44,927 nt of DNA. It comes from Nesterenkonia sp. PF2B19 (lineage in GTDB: Bacteria > Actinomycetota > Actinomycetes > Actinomycetales > Micrococcaceae). Every line of letters begins with the position of its first letter. Within the stretch, counting starts at the first letter, position 1. Of the stretch, positions 43,778 to 44,927 are shown in pieces. Below the pieces are notes generated by a model. That model saw nothing but the letters and a program-made list of their open reading frames with translations. It had not been told where the DNA came from and made no database searches. The stretch covers positions 1 through 44,927 of the forward strand of contig NZ_MDSS02000029.1 in NCBI RefSeq assembly GCF_001758425.2, written 5' to 3'. Both the position numbers and the translations under genes were made by a program.

Positions 43778-44927
43778 ATGTCTGCCCTCTCGGCGCTCGC
43801 CGACCCTGCGACCGCGTACGGCGCGGCCGAACCCGTTGACCGCCCACCGCAGGCGCCGCAGGCCCTGCTGCTGGACTTCGGCGGGGTCATCATCACCACG
43901 CATCGGCGGCCCAGCGGCGTCGCGGAGCTCGTCGCGCACCTGCGGGACCTGCTCCGAGCGGCCGGGACAGACCTCCAGGAGGGGCGTCTCGAGCAGAGCC
44001 TGCATGCCGGGCGGGCCGCCTGAAGCACTGGAAGCACGCCTCCAGCCGTCGTCGTCGGCCCCGGGAGCTGACGGTCCGGGAGCTCCTCGAGGACTTCTGG
44101 TTCGCGGATCTGCCGGATCCGGCACGCGCGATCCTGGTGGGCCACGGGGCCCAGCTGCTGGAGACGATGGCCCTGACGCTCACGGAGCACCGTCTGCGGG
44201 ACGGCGTCGTCGAGCTCCTGGACCTCGCGGATGAGGCAGGGGTGCCTGTGGGGATCGTCTCCAACGCCCATTCCGGGCGGAGCCACCGCCGGCTGCTGGC
44301 GGAGCTCGGGATCGAGCAGCGCTTCGCCGTGCAGATCTACTCGGACGAGGCGGGGATCCGCAAGCCGCACCCGGACATGCTGCATCGGGCGGCGCGGGCA
44401 CTGGGAATCTCGGTGGGGCGCAGCTGGTACGTGGGTGACACCCTGGATCGAGATCTGGTCGCCGGGCGTCGGGCCGGCGCGGGGGCGGTGGTCCTGATCC
44501 GCTCCCAGCATACGGATGAGCCGCCGTTCCCGGTGCGGGAGGTCCCCGACGCCGTCCTGGACACGCCCCGCGGTCTGATCGACCTCATGCGGCGGGCACT
44601 TGCCGACGAAGCCCACGACGGGGGCGCTGCTCACGACGGCGGCCCTGCCGCCGACGTGCTTCGATCCAGGGCCGGCGCCGTGCGCCCCGATCGTGCCACG
44701 CCCGTGCGGGTTCTCCTCCTGGACCACGGCGGCGTCGTCTCGGCCACAGTCCCGGCCGACCGGCCCCTGGCAGGGGTCGCGGAGGCGGTCCTGAGGACCC
44801 TGGGCCGGGCCGGCGTGGAGATCACCGTGGATGAGGCCCTGCACCTGGTGCGCACGGCGCATGGCCGGTACAAGGCCCACAAAGGCGCGCGGGCGGCGGG
44901 GAGGACGCTGGACGAGGTGACGCCGCG
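43778..44927 (+). CDS. HAD-like hydrolase with a second HAD module, frameshifted near 44015, C-terminus beyond window
   Basis: ATG at 43778. The first module starts ALLLDFGGVIITTHRR (motif I with nucleophile Asp). After a missing G near 44015 (GRLKHWKHAS restored) it continues with GIVSNAHSGRSHRRLLAELGI (motif II Ser/Asn), IRKPHPDML (motif III Lys) and WYVGDTLDRDLVAGRRAG (motif IV), a complete small-molecule phosphatase. From about 44708 a second motif I (VLLLDHGGVVS) opens another module with an alignable cap (HGRYKAHKGARAAGRTLDEVT). The frame stays open to the window end. No stop separates the modules. Probably controlled by the adjacent LacI regulator; substrate unknown. Confidence 0.8.

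Overview
The window is about 45 kb of high-GC DNA from an actinobacterium, most likely of the family Micrococcaceae. A Nesterenkonia-like, salt- or alkali-adapted member is my best guess. The evidence is a mycothiol synthase gene next to an orphan GlnR-type regulator, the aspartate aminotransferase / tRNA-Trp / secE-nusG-rplKA block, a PspC / sensor-kinase / LuxR-regulator locus, a sortase-E type LAETG wall protein, and several exported proteins with very acidic linkers or tails. Genus is inference; family and phylum rest on gene content.

Layout. 1-4.7 kb: a truncated membrane gene, two MaoC-type hydratases, then a complete polar amino-acid ABC transporter (binding protein, permease, ATPase) ending in a one-base overlap with murB. 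5.9-12.7 kb, all on the minus strand: asd, thyA-folA, a NUDIX/histidine-phosphatase fusion, mshD and glnR. 12.9-19.3 kb: an unknown membrane protein, a 9-bp tandem repeat, a 44-residue membrane peptide, a nitrobindin-like protein and ygfZ on the plus strand; then pfkA and an aspartate aminotransferase on the minus strand. 19.4-22.4 kb: tRNA-Trp, secE, nusG, rplK and rplA, closed by a 22-bp terminator stem. 22.5-33.3 kb: an accessory island lying between rplA and rplJ. It holds an M20 amidohydrolase, two membrane proteins (one of the DUF5058 family), an amidase, a two-domain Lrp-like regulator, a TrmB/LuxR-like regulator, an exported tripeptidyl-peptidase-like hydrolase and a wall-anchored acidic protein. 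33.4-34.9 kb: promoter, L10-type leader, rplJ and rplL. 35-40.3 kb: lipoproteins, an SRPBCC/DUF899 pair and a PspC membrane protein. 40.5-42.4 kb: a PspC-containing histidine kinase and its response regulator. 42.5 kb to the end: a LacI regulator facing a HAD hydrolase that runs off the window and starts a second HAD module.

How parts work together. The M20 enzyme, two membrane proteins and amidase flank one intergenic inverted repeat and are followed by two regulators. I read this as an uncharacterised uptake-and-hydrolysis system for an N-acyl or amide compound; this is the best candidate for something new here. The PspC protein, kinase and regulator form a divergent envelope-stress module with operator-like repeats between them. 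The LacI gene and HAD gene share an intergenic region with two LacI-type operators.

Quality warning. I find 22 places where one conserved protein continues in another frame, in 16 genes, including rplK, secE, nusG and murB, which a living cell should need intact. About 18 look like single-base deletions and four like insertions. Correcting them gives whole-codon lengths for all 15 complete genes and exactly 143 residues for L11. Sequencing or assembly error is far more likely than biology. These genes are annotated at full extent with the break position given.
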